64,000 bases of DNA from Myceligenerans salitolerans (GCF_017349295.1 NZ_JAFMPK010000027.1:1-64000); one strand, 5' to 3'. Positions 26,755 through 36,193 are shown, numbered from the stretch's first letter. Notes: a model not told the origin generated them from the letters alone. Translations and numbers: made by a program.

Positions 26755-27642
26755 GTGTTCGAACCGTTACGACGTGCCAAGCTCCTGCCCATGCCCTCCT
26801 GGGACGACAGCCGTGACCTGCTCTACCGTCCGCTCTCCGACCCTGCCGACGCCGTCGTCGCACGGCTCGTCCGGCTCGCCGACGAACTCGCCGCCCTCGA
26901 CTCCCTCGTACCCGGTCCCGTCGTGAACCGCCTGTTCTCCGCCGTGGTCCGGACCGTCACCACCACGCTCGGTCCGGTCGCGCACCAGGTCCGTGCCCAC
27001 CCCGAGGTCTGCGCACGTGTCGACCGGCTCCGCGACCTGAGCGCCCGCGGGGAGTGCGCGCTCGAGACCCACTGGTCCGGCCGGGTCGCCTCCGCCGCCG
27101 ACCCGGCCGCCGAGCTCGGCCACTTCCCGTATCGCGACAACTACCGTGACCTCGTCGCCATGGAGCTGCGCCTGCTGCGACGGCACCTGGCCCACCGGGC
27201 GCCACGCTCCGTCGTCGTCCTCGGGTGCGGCCCGCTGCCCCTGACCGCCACCGGGTACGCGCACGGGCTCGGCGTACGGGCGGTCGGCGTCGAGCGCGAT
27301 CCCGCCGCCGTCGTCGCCGCTCGCCGGTTCCTCGAGGCAACGGGCGAACCGCTGACGACCGTCGTGCACGACGACGCGGCCACGTTCCCGTTGGCCGGGC
27401 ACGACGTCGTCGTCCTCGCGGCACTCGTGGGTGCGACGCCGGCCGCGAAGTCGGCGATGCTGCGGTCGCTCGCCGAGCGGATGCGACCGGGTGCGCTCCT
27501 GCTGGCGCGCAGCGCGCGCGGCCTGCGCGCGCTTCTCTACCCGGAGATCGACCCGGGCACGATGACCGGGTTCGACGTCCTCGCCGTGAAACACCCGGCG
27601 GGCGACGTCATCAACTCGATGATCGTCGCCCGCCGGGTGTGA
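26755..27642 (+). CDS. Nicotianamine-synthase-like protein
   Basis: 295-aa protein (283 aa if the ATG at 26791 is used; the GTG at 26755 has only a weak site). It matches the nicotianamine synthase family: FPYRDNYRDLVAMELRLL before the SAM domain, the SAM-binding loop VVVLGCGPLPLTAT, GVRAVGVERDPAAV, FDIL-like VVVLAALVG, the MRPGALLLARSARGLRALLYPEID segment and the closing VKHPAGDVINSMIVARR. Such enzymes join aminobutyrate units of S-adenosylmethionine into metallophores such as nicotianamine or, in bacteria, staphylopine precursors. No opine dehydrogenase, exporter or metal transporter lies beside it, so its product is open. Confidence 0.85.
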   Translation: MFEPLRRAKLLPMPSWDDSRDLLYRPLSDPADAVVARLVRLADELAALDSLVPGPVVNRLFSAVVRTVTTTLGPVAHQVRAHPEVCARVDRLRDLSARGECALETHWSGRVASAADPAAELGHFPYRDNYRDLVAMELRLLRRHLAHRAPRSVVVLGCGPLPLTATGYAHGLGVRAVGVERDPAAVVAARRFLEATGEPLTTVVHDDAATFPLAGHDVVVLAALVGATPAAKSAMLRSLAERMRPGALLLARSARGLRALLYPEIDPGTMTGFDVLAVKHPAGDVINSMIVARRV

Positions 27643-27654
27643 CCGGAGCCTGCT

Positions 27655-30600
27655 CTACTCGGCAGCCGCCTGCTCCGCGGCGAGCGCGTCCTCGATGGCC
27701 TGCTGGAGGTCCTCCTGCGCCTCGCCGTAGGCCGTCCAGTCACCGTCACGCTGCGCCTGCTCGGCGGCCTCCATCGCGTCGGCCGCGCGCTGCAGCGCCT
27801 CCTCGAGGTCCCCGGTCGGTGCCGCGGGCTCCTCACCCGTGTCCGCCGTGGGCTCCGCGTCGGGCTCCTCGGTCGCGGGATCCTCGGGGATCTCGGGCTC
27901 CTCACCGTCGACGGGTGCCTCCGGCGCCTCGCCCTCGGTCGATCCCTCGGCGTCGCCCGCCTCGGCGCCGGCGTCACCGCCGAAGACCTGGTCGAGCGCC
28001 TCGGTGAGGGTGTCGGCGTAACCGACCTCGTCCCCGAACGCCACCATCACCTTGTGCAGCAGCGGGATGCTCGTGCCCTCGGCGGACTGGATGTACACCG
28101 GCTGCACGTACACGAGACCGCCACCCACCGGGAGCGTGAGCTGGTTGCCGAGCAGCACCGTCGACCGGCCCTGCTCCAGGATGCGCAACTGCTCACCGGC
28201 CACCGGGTCGGAGTTGAAGATGTTCTGCACCTGTCCCGGGCCCGGCACCGTGGTGTCCCGCGGTAGCTCGAGGAGGCGCAGTGTGCCGTAATCCTCGTCC
28301 TTCTGGCCCGCCGTCGACCCCGCGTCCGCATCCGCCGCCAGAAAGCCGGTCAGGATCTGCCGCGGCGTGTTACCGCCCGGGATGAACGTCGACGTCAGCG
28401 AGAACGCCGACTCCTCCTGCCCGGGCATCTGCAGCGTGAGGTAGTACGGCGGCTGCAGCGGGCTCACCGTGGCGTCCGACGTCGGGTCCTCCGGGTTGTT
28501 CCAGAAGTCGTTGCCCGAGAAGAAGTCGCTCGCGTCGGTGACGTGGTACTCGGTGAGCAGGCTGCGCTGCACCTTGAACATGTCCTCCGGGTAGCGCACG
28601 TGGCTCATCAGCTCGCCCGAGATCTCCTCGAGCGGCTTCACCGATCCCGGGAACACGTTCTCCCAGGTCTGGAGCACCGGGTCCTCGGGCTCCCACGCGT
28701 ACAGGTCCACCGAGCCGTCGTAGGCGTCGACCGTGGCCTTGACCGAGTTGCGAATGTAGTTCACCTCGGCCGGCAGGTTCACGGGCGCCCCCTCCTGCTG
28801 CAGGGTGAGCGTGTCCGTGGTGGCCTCCTGCATCTGCATGTAGGCCGAGTACGGGTACTGGTTCGTCGTCGTGTAGGCGTCGACGATCCACTTCACGCGC
28901 CCGTCGACGACGGCCGGGTAGACCCGGTTGTCGAGCGTCAGCCACGGGGCCACCTTCGCCACACGCTGCTGCGGGTCGCGGTCGTACAGGATCTGCGACT
29001 CCTCGGTCACACGGTCCGAGAGCAGCAGCTGCTCCTCCCCGAACTTCAGCGCGTAGAGCAACTTGCTGCCGAACGAGCCGATGCTCGGACCGCCGTCGCC
29101 CTCGAACGTCGTCTTGACCTGGTCCCCGCCGTCGGCGTCGTCGGCCGGGTAGTCGAGTTCCCACGGCTCGCGGCCGTCGTCCGGCTTGCCCACCACCGAG
29201 TAGTTCACGGTGGACGGCGAGAAGTAGATGCGCGGCTCGTAGTCACCCTCGAGCTCGGTGATCGCGCCCTCCGACGGGATCCCGCCCTCGAAGAACGCCG
29301 GCTGACCGCCCGGGCCGAGCTGGTTGCCGTAGGCGGCCACCACGCCGTAGCCGTGCGTGTACACGGTGTGGTCGTTCACCCAGTTGCGCTGGTCGCTGCC
29401 GAGACCGTCCTGGTTGAGCTCCCGCACGGCGATGACGGTGTCGCGGCTCTCCCCGTCGATCTCGTACCGGTCCACGGACAGCGAGTCGCTGAAGTTGTAG
29501 TACTGCTTGTTCTGCTGCAGCTGCCGGAACGACGGCGACACGATCTCCGGGTCGAGCAGGCGGATCGACGCGGTCGTGTCGGCGTCCTCGCGGAGCGCGC
29601 CCTCCTCGGCCTCGGTCGTCGCGTTGTAGTTCTGCGTCTCGATGTCCTTGATGTCGAACGCGGCGAGCGTCGCGTCGATGTTGCGCTGGATGTACGGCTG
29701 CTCCAGCTCCTGCGCGTTCGGGGTGACCTGGAACCGCTGCACGACGGCCGGGTAGATACCGCCGATCACGATCGCGGACACCACCATGAGGCCGACGCCG
29801 ATCGCCGGCAGCTGCCAGTTACCGCGGAACGCGGCCGCCAGGAACAGGACCGCGACCAGCAGGGCCACGACCGCGAGGATCCCCTTGGCCGGGATCACGG
29901 CATGGATGTCGGAGTAGGACGCGCCGTCGAAGCGGTCGCCCGCGCTCGCGAGGATCGAGTAGCGGTCGAGCCAGTAGTTCGCGGCGAACAGCAGCATGAG
30001 CACCGTGCCGATGACGGCGATGTGGATGCGTGCGGCCTTCGTCGTGCGCGGGATGTTGCCCTGCGCCGGCCCCACACGCAGGCCGCCGTACAGGTAGTGG
30101 GTCACGACACCTGCGATGCCGGAGATGATGACCACGGCCATGAGGAAGCCGACGATGCTGCGCAGCGCCGGGAGCAGGAACACGAAGAACGAGATGTCCA
30201 TCCCGAACTCCGGGTCGGTCTCGCCGAACGGCTCGGCGTTCATGGCCATCAGGACGGTCTGCCACTGGGCCGACGCCGCGATACCGGCGAAGAAACCGAC
30301 CAGCACCGGGGCCGCGAACGTCACGACCTTGCGCAGAGGCTCGATCGCCTCGCGGTACTGCTCGAGCGTCGCCTGCTCGGCGCTGGGGACGTACATCGGG
30401 CGCGACCGGTACGCGACGGCGAACGACGCGAACACTGCGCCGCCCATCACGAGGAACCCGAGCGCGAACAGGACACCACGGGTGATCCACTCGGTCCAGA
30501 TCACCCGGGAGAACCCGATCTGGTCGAACCAGAGGATCTCGGTCCAGAACTGGGCCATCAACAGGAGGGCGACCACCACGACAGCGACCGCGACGATCGC

Positions 30601-30672
30601 CGCCCCAAGCGGACTCCGTCGGCGAGCGGGGGGAGCGCCACCCTGCCGGGGACGCGGTACGGCGAAGGACAC
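27655..30672 (-). CDS. UPF0182 family membrane protein
   Basis: 1005-aa conserved actinobacterial membrane protein of unknown function. About seven hydrophobic segments lie in the first 340 residues (FWTEILWFDQIGFSRVIWTEW is a family signature). A large extracytoplasmic domain (about 340-880) follows with YIQRNIDATLAAFDI, NWVNDHTVYTHGYGVVAAYGN and HVRYPEDMFKVQR. An acidic Pro/Glu stretch and a short coiled coil end the protein (AMEAAEQAQRDGDWTAYGEAQEDLQQ). GTG start at 30672. Same neighbours as in the M. tuberculosis Rv3193c region. Confidence 0.9.
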   Translation of the reverse strand: MSFAVPRPRQGGAPPARRRSPLGAAIVAVAVVVVALLLMAQFWTEILWFDQIGFSRVIWTEWITRGVLFALGFLVMGGAVFASFAVAYRSRPMYVPSAEQATLEQYREAIEPLRKVVTFAAPVLVGFFAGIAASAQWQTVLMAMNAEPFGETDPEFGMDISFFVFLLPALRSIVGFLMAVVIISGIAGVVTHYLYGGLRVGPAQGNIPRTTKAARIHIAVIGTVLMLLFAANYWLDRYSILASAGDRFDGASYSDIHAVIPAKGILAVVALLVAVLFLAAAFRGNWQLPAIGVGLMVVSAIVIGGIYPAVVQRFQVTPNAQELEQPYIQRNIDATLAAFDIKDIETQNYNATTEAEEGALREDADTTASIRLLDPEIVSPSFRQLQQNKQYYNFSDSLSVDRYEIDGESRDTVIAVRELNQDGLGSDQRNWVNDHTVYTHGYGVVAAYGNQLGPGGQPAFFEGGIPSEGAITELEGDYEPRIYFSPSTVNYSVVGKPDDGREPWELDYPADDADGGDQVKTTFEGDGGPSIGSFGSKLLYALKFGEEQLLLSDRVTEESQILYDRDPQQRVAKVAPWLTLDNRVYPAVVDGRVKWIVDAYTTTNQYPYSAYMQMQEATTDTLTLQQEGAPVNLPAEVNYIRNSVKATVDAYDGSVDLYAWEPEDPVLQTWENVFPGSVKPLEEISGELMSHVRYPEDMFKVQRSLLTEYHVTDASDFFSGNDFWNNPEDPTSDATVSPLQPPYYLTLQMPGQEESAFSLTSTFIPGGNTPRQILTGFLAADADAGSTAGQKDEDYGTLRLLELPRDTTVPGPGQVQNIFNSDPVAGEQLRILEQGRSTVLLGNQLTLPVGGGLVYVQPVYIQSAEGTSIPLLHKVMVAFGDEVGYADTLTEALDQVFGGDAGAEAGDAEGSTEGEAPEAPVDGEEPEIPEDPATEEPDAEPTADTGEEPAAPTGDLEEALQRAADAMEAAEQAQRDGDWTAYGEAQEDLQQAIEDALAAEQAAAE

Positions 30673-30754
30673 GGCGTTGTTACCTCACTGCTCTCGTCGG
30701 ACTGTCGGTACCTACCCAGGGGCAACGGGCGAGGCGATCACAAGGTTCCCACAT

Positions 30755-31969
30755 CTACGACGACGCCGGGCAGGTGGGGAGACTCTCGCCGTCACCGGCA
30801 CCGATCCTCTCCATCGCCTCGCGGGCGTCGCGCAGGGTCTCGACCCGGACCACGCGGAGCCCGTCGGGTTCGTTGCCCACCACCTCCGGGCAGTTGGCCG
30901 CGGGTGCGAGGAACCAGGTGGCGCCGTCGCGCACCGCCCCGTACAGCTTCTGCTCGATGCCGCCGATCGGCCCGACGACCCCCTCCGGGCTCATCGTTCC
31001 CGTCCCGGCGATGACCTCTCCGTCCGCCTCGTCCTCGGCGGTGAGCTTGTCGATGATGCCGAGCGCGAACATCATCCCGGCACTCGGACCGCCGATGTCC
31101 TCGATCTGGATCGACACCTCGACGGGGAAGTCGTAACGGGGATCGATGTAGACGCCCATCACGGCACGGTCCTCGCCCTCGGCGCCGCCCGTGGTGATCG
31201 TCAGATCCCGCGTCTCGCCGTCGCGCCGTACGCCCAGGACGACGTCCGAGCCGGGCTCCGTCTGCGCGAGGCCGTCGATGAGCTCGGCGTACGTGTCCAC
31301 CGGAGCACCCTGGAAGGAGACGATCACGTCGCCCTCGGCCACGACGCCCTCCGCCCCCGTGCCGGGCTCGGCCCCCGCCACCTCCAGGGTGGCCGGCACG
31401 TCCTCACCGAGCTCCGTGAGGGCCGCCGCGGTGGCCGACTCCTGGGAGCTGACCATCTCCGCCTGGCTCACCTCCTGCTGCTCCTCGGCGCTCGTCTCCT
31501 CGGGGAAGATCGCCTCGACCGGGACCACCGAACGCGTGGGGTCCAGCCATGCCTGCACGACCTGCCCGGCGCTCACCGGGTAGCCCGGCCCACCGGAGAC
31601 GGAGACCGTCGTGAGCCGCAGTTCCCCCGTCGACTCGTACGTGCGCGTGCCGTCGATCTCGATGAGCGGTGTCTCGTCCTGTTCGCCCAGCGTGTTCTCG
31701 GTGGGGCCCGGCGCACGCACCGCGTACGGAGCGGGCAGCACCAGGGCGACGGCGGCCAGCGCCGCGGTCAGCAGCAGGGTGACACCCAGCGTGACGGTAC
31801 GGCGGGTGACGGGTGGTGCGTCCGGGTACCCGACGACGTGCCGGGAGGCCTCCCCGTCCGCGGCGGGGCCGCCGGAAGAGGTCGCTGAGCCGGCGCCGGA
31901 CATGGACGCCCGCCCGGACGGCGTGGGGTTCTCGAGGTCGCTCGACGTCACCGCTTCATCATCCCTCAT
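30755..31969 (-). CDS. PDZ-domain Lon-like (S16) secreted protease
   Basis: 404-aa membrane-anchored serine protease. A Ser/Thr-rich cytoplasmic tail precedes one membrane segment (TLGVTLLLTAALAAVALVLPAP). A PDZ domain (GVVAEGDVIVSFQGAPVDTYAELIDGL) and an S16 Lon-like catalytic domain follow, with the Ser in IGGPSAGMMFALGI and the Lys in GPIGGIEQKLYGA. It probably cuts extracytoplasmic proteins. The ATG at 31969 is the likely start; GTG at 31951 (VTSSDLENP) is an alternative. It lies 82 bp upstream of the UPF0182 gene on the same strand, as in mycobacteria (Rv3194c-Rv3193c). Confidence 0.88.
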   Translation of the reverse strand: MRDDEAVTSSDLENPTPSGRASMSGAGSATSSGGPAADGEASRHVVGYPDAPPVTRRTVTLGVTLLLTAALAAVALVLPAPYAVRAPGPTENTLGEQDETPLIEIDGTRTYESTGELRLTTVSVSGGPGYPVSAGQVVQAWLDPTRSVVPVEAIFPEETSAEEQQEVSQAEMVSSQESATAAALTELGEDVPATLEVAGAEPGTGAEGVVAEGDVIVSFQGAPVDTYAELIDGLAQTEPGSDVVLGVRRDGETRDLTITTGGAEGEDRAVMGVYIDPRYDFPVEVSIQIEDIGGPSAGMMFALGIIDKLTAEDEADGEVIAGTGTMSPEGVVGPIGGIEQKLYGAVRDGATWFLAPAANCPEVVGNEPDGLRVVRVETLRDAREAMERIGAGDGESLPTCPASS

Positions 31970-32147
31970 CCGCCTGGAGGATCCCTGCGAGCCGGCCCCG
32001 TCCGTGTGCTTGTGCGCCGAGAGCGAAGTCGGGAACCCGCTCCGTGGTCCCCGGAGTTGGCCACACGTGGATACGGTGGCCACCGGGGACGTCCCCAGCG
32101 GCCCCAGGGAGGCCCGCGGGCGTCCCGCCGAACGAACGAGGAGCGAC

Positions 32148-33527
32148 ATGACCGACAACCCCAGCCGCGGCGACCAGCCGTGGGAGGAAATGCTCCGTTC
32201 CATGCTCGGTGACGGTGCCGACGAGGTGCTCGCCGAGATGCGGGCGCGCGGCTTCGACCCCTCGACGATGTCCGGTGCCCAGGACCCGATGATGATGCAG
32301 TTCGCGCTCTCGCAGGTGCAGCGGATGCTGGCCGAGCCCGGGACGGGACCGGTGAACTCCGACGTCGCGCACGACGTGGCGCGCCAGGTCGCCGTCGCCG
32401 AGGGCGACCCCTCGCTCACCGGTAGCCAGGCCAAGGCCGCCACCGACGCCCTGTCCGTCGCGGAGCTGTGGCTGGACGCCGTCACCGACCTGCCGCCGTC
32501 GGTGGGGACGGCGCGTGCGTGGTCCCGTTCGGAGTGGGTCGAGGCGACGCTACCCGCCTGGAACAAGCTTGCCGCACCCGTCGCGGCGTCGGTCGCCGAC
32601 GCCCTCGCCACGGTGCTCGCCGACCAGCTCCCGGACGGCGTGGACGACGGCGTGGCGATGCCCGGCATGCCGGCCGGCGCCCTGGCGGGCCTGGGCATGG
32701 ACCCCGCACAGATGATGCGCCGGCTGGGTTCCGCCGTCTTCGGGATGCAGGTCGGCCAGGCAGCCGGGACGTTGTCGCGAGAGGTGTTCGGCGCCACGGA
32801 CATCGGCCTGCCGCTGCTCGACGACACGCACACCGTGCTCCTGCCCACCAACGTCGAGAAGTTCGCCGAGGGCCTCGACGCCCCGCCGGACGAGGTGCGG
32901 CACTTCCTCGCCCTGCGGGAAGCGGCGCACACCCGCCTGTTCACGCACGTCACATGGCTGCGGGGGCACCTGCTGGGGATCGTGGAGCAGTACGCCCGCG
33001 GCATCACCATCGACCTGGACGTGCTCGAGTCCCAGGTGCGCGACATCGACATGTCGGACCCGAACGCGCTGCGCGGCGCGCTCTCCGGCGGTGTGTTCGG
33101 CCTGCAGAACACCGACGAGCAGAAGGCGGTACTGCTCCGGCTGGAGACCACGCTCGCGCTGGTGGAGGGCTGGGTCGACGAGGTCGCGGCGGCCGCGGCG
33201 CTTCCGCATCTGCCGCACTCCGTGGCACTGCGGGAGATGATCCGCCGGCGTCGTGCCGCCGGCGGCCCCGCCGAGCACACCTTCGCCACGCTCGTCGGGC
33301 TGGAGCTCCGGCCACGCCGCTCGCGCGACGCCGCCCGCCTCTTCACCGTCCTGACGAACGACGGCGGCCAGGCGGCGCGCGACAGCGTGTGGGACCACCC
33401 CGACCTGCTCCCGGTCACCGAGGACCTGGACGACCCGGCGGGCTACCCGGCCCGGCGGGCGTCCACTGCCGAGGAGCACGCGGATGTCGACGCCGCGCTG
33501 CGGGAGATTCTCGGCGACGAGAGCTGA
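32148..33527 (+). CDS. DUF2342 zinc-dependent metalloprotease-like protein
   Basis: 459-aa actinobacterial protein of the DUF2342 family (Rv3195 type). It starts MTDNPSRGDQPWEEMLRSMLG, with a long helical middle including FGMQVGQAAGTLSREVFGATDIGLPLLD. The putative zinc site is REAAHTRLFTHVTWLRGHLLGIVEQYA. The open frame extends upstream, but AGGAG immediately before the ATG at 32148 fixes the start. Function unknown; proteolysis is only predicted from the His motif. Divergent from the PDZ protease gene. Confidence 0.82.
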   Translation: MTDNPSRGDQPWEEMLRSMLGDGADEVLAEMRARGFDPSTMSGAQDPMMMQFALSQVQRMLAEPGTGPVNSDVAHDVARQVAVAEGDPSLTGSQAKAATDALSVAELWLDAVTDLPPSVGTARAWSRSEWVEATLPAWNKLAAPVAASVADALATVLADQLPDGVDDGVAMPGMPAGALAGLGMDPAQMMRRLGSAVFGMQVGQAAGTLSREVFGATDIGLPLLDDTHTVLLPTNVEKFAEGLDAPPDEVRHFLALREAAHTRLFTHVTWLRGHLLGIVEQYARGITIDLDVLESQVRDIDMSDPNALRGALSGGVFGLQNTDEQKAVLLRLETTLALVEGWVDEVAAAAALPHLPHSVALREMIRRRRAAGGPAEHTFATLVGLELRPRRSRDAARLFTVLTNDGGQAARDSVWDHPDLLPVTEDLDDPAGYPARRASTAEEHADVDAALREILGDES

Positions 33528-33585
33528 GGCGCGGCCGCCGCACACCTGCCACGCACCCCCGCGCGGCGTCACGGCCTCACGGCCG

Positions 33586-34125
33586 TCAGTCCTCCTCGTC
33601 GGAGGTGGGGGACGCCACGTCGTCCTGCGCGAACGACGCCCCCTCCAGGAAGCCGCGGGCCCGCTCGGTCTTCGGGTACGCCTCGAGGATCTTCCAGAAG
33701 TTGGGGCCGTGGCCCGCATGCAACAGGTGGGCCAGCTCGTGCAGGAGCACGTAGTCGAGCACCCAGCCGGGCATGCCCTGCACGCGGGTCGAGATCCTTA
33801 TCGATCCGTCCAGCAGCGTGCAGGAACCCCATCGCCGTCCCTGGTTCGACGCCCAGCGGACGCTCGACGGCGTGGCGCGCCCCTCGAGGTACTTCGCGGA
33901 GAGGAACTCCGCCCGCGACAGGAGTTCGTCGTCGGACGGCTTGCGGCGGCGTTCCTTGTCCTCGAGCCGGGCGAGCATCTTGGCCACCCACTCCCGTTCC
34001 TGAGCCCGCGAGAAGCGCGCCGGAATCGCGACGATGGTTCGGTCACCGTCGCGATACGCGCTCACCGTGGCGGTACGACGGCGGCTCCGGCGCACCTCCA
34101 CGGACGTCGGATCGTCGTGGGCCAC
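33586..34125 (-). CDS. YgjP/DUF45-type metallopeptidase
   Basis: 179-aa cytoplasmic zinc peptidase-like protein. The HExxH motif is in YVLLHELAHLLHAGHGPNFWKILEAYP, with a further His downstream, as in the SprT/YgjP group. N-terminal half: VEVRRSRRRTATVSAYRDGDRTIVAIPARF. GTG start at 34125 lies 6 nt after TACCGT (34132-34137), so leaderless. Convergent with the DUF2342 gene and divergent from the ThiF-like gene. Confidence 0.82.
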   Translation of the reverse strand: MAHDDPTSVEVRRSRRRTATVSAYRDGDRTIVAIPARFSRAQEREWVAKMLARLEDKERRRKPSDDELLSRAEFLSAKYLEGRATPSSVRWASNQGRRWGSCTLLDGSIRISTRVQGMPGWVLDYVLLHELAHLLHAGHGPNFWKILEAYPKTERARGFLEGASFAQDDVASPTSDEED

Positions 34126-34299
34126 ACCAAGACGGTAGCGGTTATCGGCGTTGACGGGTCAAGAACACGCCCTGCAACGGGAAAGTCAGATTGCGGTCCG
34201 AGGTCCGGGAACCCGTGGGTCCTGTGGACAGGCGGCGGAGTGCCGCACGTCCTGGCACGGTGAAGTCCCGTCCCCGCGCACCGCCCCAGGAGTACGCCC

Positions 34300-35364
34300 A
34301 TGAGCACGTCCCGCACCGGCCGGCCCGCGTCGCTCCCGTCCCCGCGTGCCGCTCTGCGCCTGCGCCCGGGTACACCGGTGGTCATGCGTTCGGACGGCGC
34401 GGTGCAGTGCGGTGCCGACCCGCGCTGGGCGCTGGTGCTCGACGGGCTCTCCCCGGCCGAGACCTCGTGGCTGCGCGACCTGTCGGATCGCCGGCACGTG
34501 ACGCCCGAGCAGTCCGCGACCCGTCGCGGCGTCGCCCCGGCCCGGCGGGAACTCATTCTCGACGTGCTCGCCCGAGCGGGAATGCTCGTGCCGCCCGCGC
34601 CGGCCCGGCGGACCTCCCTCGCGCCGGGCGAAGCGGCGGCCGACGCCCGGGTCCTCGGCACGCTGCGGACGGACGGGGCAGGCCTCGCGACCCTCGCCGG
34701 CCGGGGTGCCGCCACGGTCGCACTGGCCGGGCTCGGCCGCATCGGCGCGGCGATCGCTCTCCTGGTCGCCGCGGCGGGCGTCGGCCGCCTCGTCCTGCAC
34801 GACCCGCAACCCGTGCAGACGACCGACGTGGGGCTCGGCGCCTACGGCGAGCAGGACGTGGGTGACCCCCGGGACGTCGCTCTCGCGCGGCTGCTGAACC
34901 GGCGGTCGCCGCCGCCGGACATCCAGGTGAACGGTGACGCCGAGCCCGACGTCGCCGTCGTGGTGGAGTCCCGCGCGGCGCTGCCTGCCCGTTTCACCCG
35001 CCTGATGAGCGCCGCCGTGCCGCACCTGTCCGTCGTCGCACGCGAGGCGGACGTCGCCGTCGGGCCGCTCGTGCGGCCGGGCCGCAGCGCCTGCGTCGCC
35101 TGCCTGGACGCGGAGCGCGCCGATCAGGACCGGGACTGGCCCCTGGTCGCGGCCCAGTTGCGGCAGGGGCCGGAGCAGCTGCAGGAGTCCTCGCTCACGG
35201 CCTTGGCAGCGGCGACGGCCGCCGGCCAGGTGCTCGCCCAGCTGGACGGGCACCGGCCGACGGCCGTCGGCACCTGCCTGGAGATCGCGCTGCCGGACTG
35301 CCTGCCTCGCGTCCGGAAGCTCGATCCGCACCCACGGTGCGGGTGTCTCGCCATCGCCCCCTGA
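34300..35364 (+). CDS. ThiF/E1-like protein (leader-peptide-binding type)
   Basis: 354-aa protein with an N-terminal winged-helix-like region (residues about 20-100), then a Rossmann adenylation-type fold (VALAGLGRIGAAIALLVAAAGVGRLVLHDPQPVQTTDVG). Likely Zn ligands are CVAC (in GRSACVACLDAERADQDRDW) and CGC at the C-terminus (HPRCGCLAIAP). The domain arrangement resembles the ThiF-like partner of TOMM cyclodehydratases, but there is no precursor peptide or YcaO gene here. It is conserved next to whiB7 in mycobacteria (Rv3196 position). SD AGGAG before ATG. Convergent with the WhiB gene, 10 bp apart. Confidence 0.75.
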   Translation: MSTSRTGRPASLPSPRAALRLRPGTPVVMRSDGAVQCGADPRWALVLDGLSPAETSWLRDLSDRRHVTPEQSATRRGVAPARRELILDVLARAGMLVPPAPARRTSLAPGEAAADARVLGTLRTDGAGLATLAGRGAATVALAGLGRIGAAIALLVAAAGVGRLVLHDPQPVQTTDVGLGAYGEQDVGDPRDVALARLLNRRSPPPDIQVNGDAEPDVAVVVESRAALPARFTRLMSAAVPHLSVVAREADVAVGPLVRPGRSACVACLDAERADQDRDWPLVAAQLRQGPEQLQESSLTALAAATAAGQVLAQLDGHRPTAVGTCLEIALPDCLPRVRKLDPHPRCGCLAIAP

Positions 35365-35374
35365 CCCGTGCGGA

Positions 35375-35761
35375 TCACGCGGCCGCCGGAGTCCCGGCGG
35401 CCGCGGTCTCCGACTTCCGGGGCCGGCCGCGGCCGCGCTTGCGCGCCACGACGGTGCCGTCGACGAAGACCTCACCGCCCCAGACGCCCCACGGCTCGCG
35501 CCGCTCGAGGGCGCCTGCCAGGCAGCCGTCGATCAGCGGGCACTCGCGGCAGAGCGTCTTGGCGCGCTCCACCTCGGCGGAGTGCTCGGCGAACCAGAGC
35601 TCGGGGTCGTTGGTACGGCACGGGAGCAGCGAGTCCATGATCCGGTTGAACTCGCGGGCATCAGAGCCGCTCGTGGCAGCACTGGCGGGGATGCCGGTCG
35701 AAGGGTTCCAGGGGCCGGATCCGCCCTGGGGGAGGGTGTCAAGGAGCGCAGTGAGGCGCAC
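35375..35761 (-). CDS. whiB7: WhiB7-like redox-sensing transcription factor
   Basis: 128-aa WhiB protein. The [4Fe-4S] ligands are LLPCRTND, LCRECPLIDGC (four Cys in all), the beta-turn is GVWGGE, and an AT-hook RGRGRPRK follows at the C-terminus, a feature of WhiB7. WhiB7 proteins bind sigma-A and A/T-rich DNA just upstream of -35 boxes and switch on intrinsic antibiotic resistance. GTG start at 35761 with AGGAG 6 nt upstream. Its leader of about 430 nt contains an upstream ORF and an intrinsic terminator, and its promoter has the expected A-tract, so autoregulation and attenuation are likely. Confidence 0.9.
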   Translation of the reverse strand: MRLTALLDTLPQGGSGPWNPSTGIPASAATSGSDAREFNRIMDSLLPCRTNDPELWFAEHSAEVERAKTLCRECPLIDGCLAGALERREPWGVWGGEVFVDGTVVARKRGRGRPRKSETAAAGTPAAA

Positions 35762-35869
35762 GGTTGTCTCCTGTGATCCTGTTACGTGAACGTCATCGGT
35801 GAACGTCGGGTGATGCAGGACCCAGGTCTGGCGTTCCTCCAGCCGGCCGGATGAGGCCGGAATCTGCCT

Positions 35870-35913
35870 GGAAAAACCTCAGGCCGCGGGTCCCGGGTGG
35901 ACTCCGCGGCCTG
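35870..35913 (-). terminator. Intrinsic terminator/attenuator in the whiB7 leader
   Basis: On the minus strand, CAGGCCGCGG (35913-35904) pairs with CCGCGGCCTG (35889-35880) across a 14-nt loop, and AGGTTTTTCC follows. The 10-bp GC stem with five U residues lies about 110 nt before the whiB7 start and 15 nt after the upstream ORF stop codon, so it can act as an attenuator. Confidence 0.85.
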
Positions 35914-35928
35914 AATGCGCCGGTCGAT

Positions 35929-36120
35929 CTAGACCGGATGCACTCCTGGAACGGAGTCGGGGGCGAGGGTGGCGTTCGGGAAGCCTCCGCCTTCGCCGCG
36001 CAGACGCGGCGTGTGGACAGAGATATCCGCGCGCGCAGAGACGGGCCGGTTCGCGTACGACGGCACACCCGTGCCACACAGCGAATCCGTCCACGTCTGG
36101 ACCTGCTTCATGATCTCCAT
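35929..36120 (-). CDS. Upstream ORF in the whiB7 leader (leader peptide)
   Basis: 63-codon ORF on the whiB7 strand starting at an ATG at 36120 (MEIMKQVQTWTDSLCG...), with GAGGAGG and GGGA just upstream, and ending at a TAG (35931-35929). The stop codon lies in the loop of a small hairpin (CCGGTC/GACCGG, 35920-35937), only 15 nt from the terminator stem. This is the layout expected of a uORF whose translation state decides read-through into whiB7. The peptide itself has no recognised function. Confidence 0.65.
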   Translation of the reverse strand: MEIMKQVQTWTDSLCGTGVPSYANRPVSARADISVHTPRLRGEGGGFPNATLAPDSVPGVHPV

Positions 36121-36193
36121 CAGGCTTCCCACCTCCTCGCGCACTCGGGGCTCGGCCTTCTCGGCTCCGCCCGCTCTTTCAAGGACAACATGC

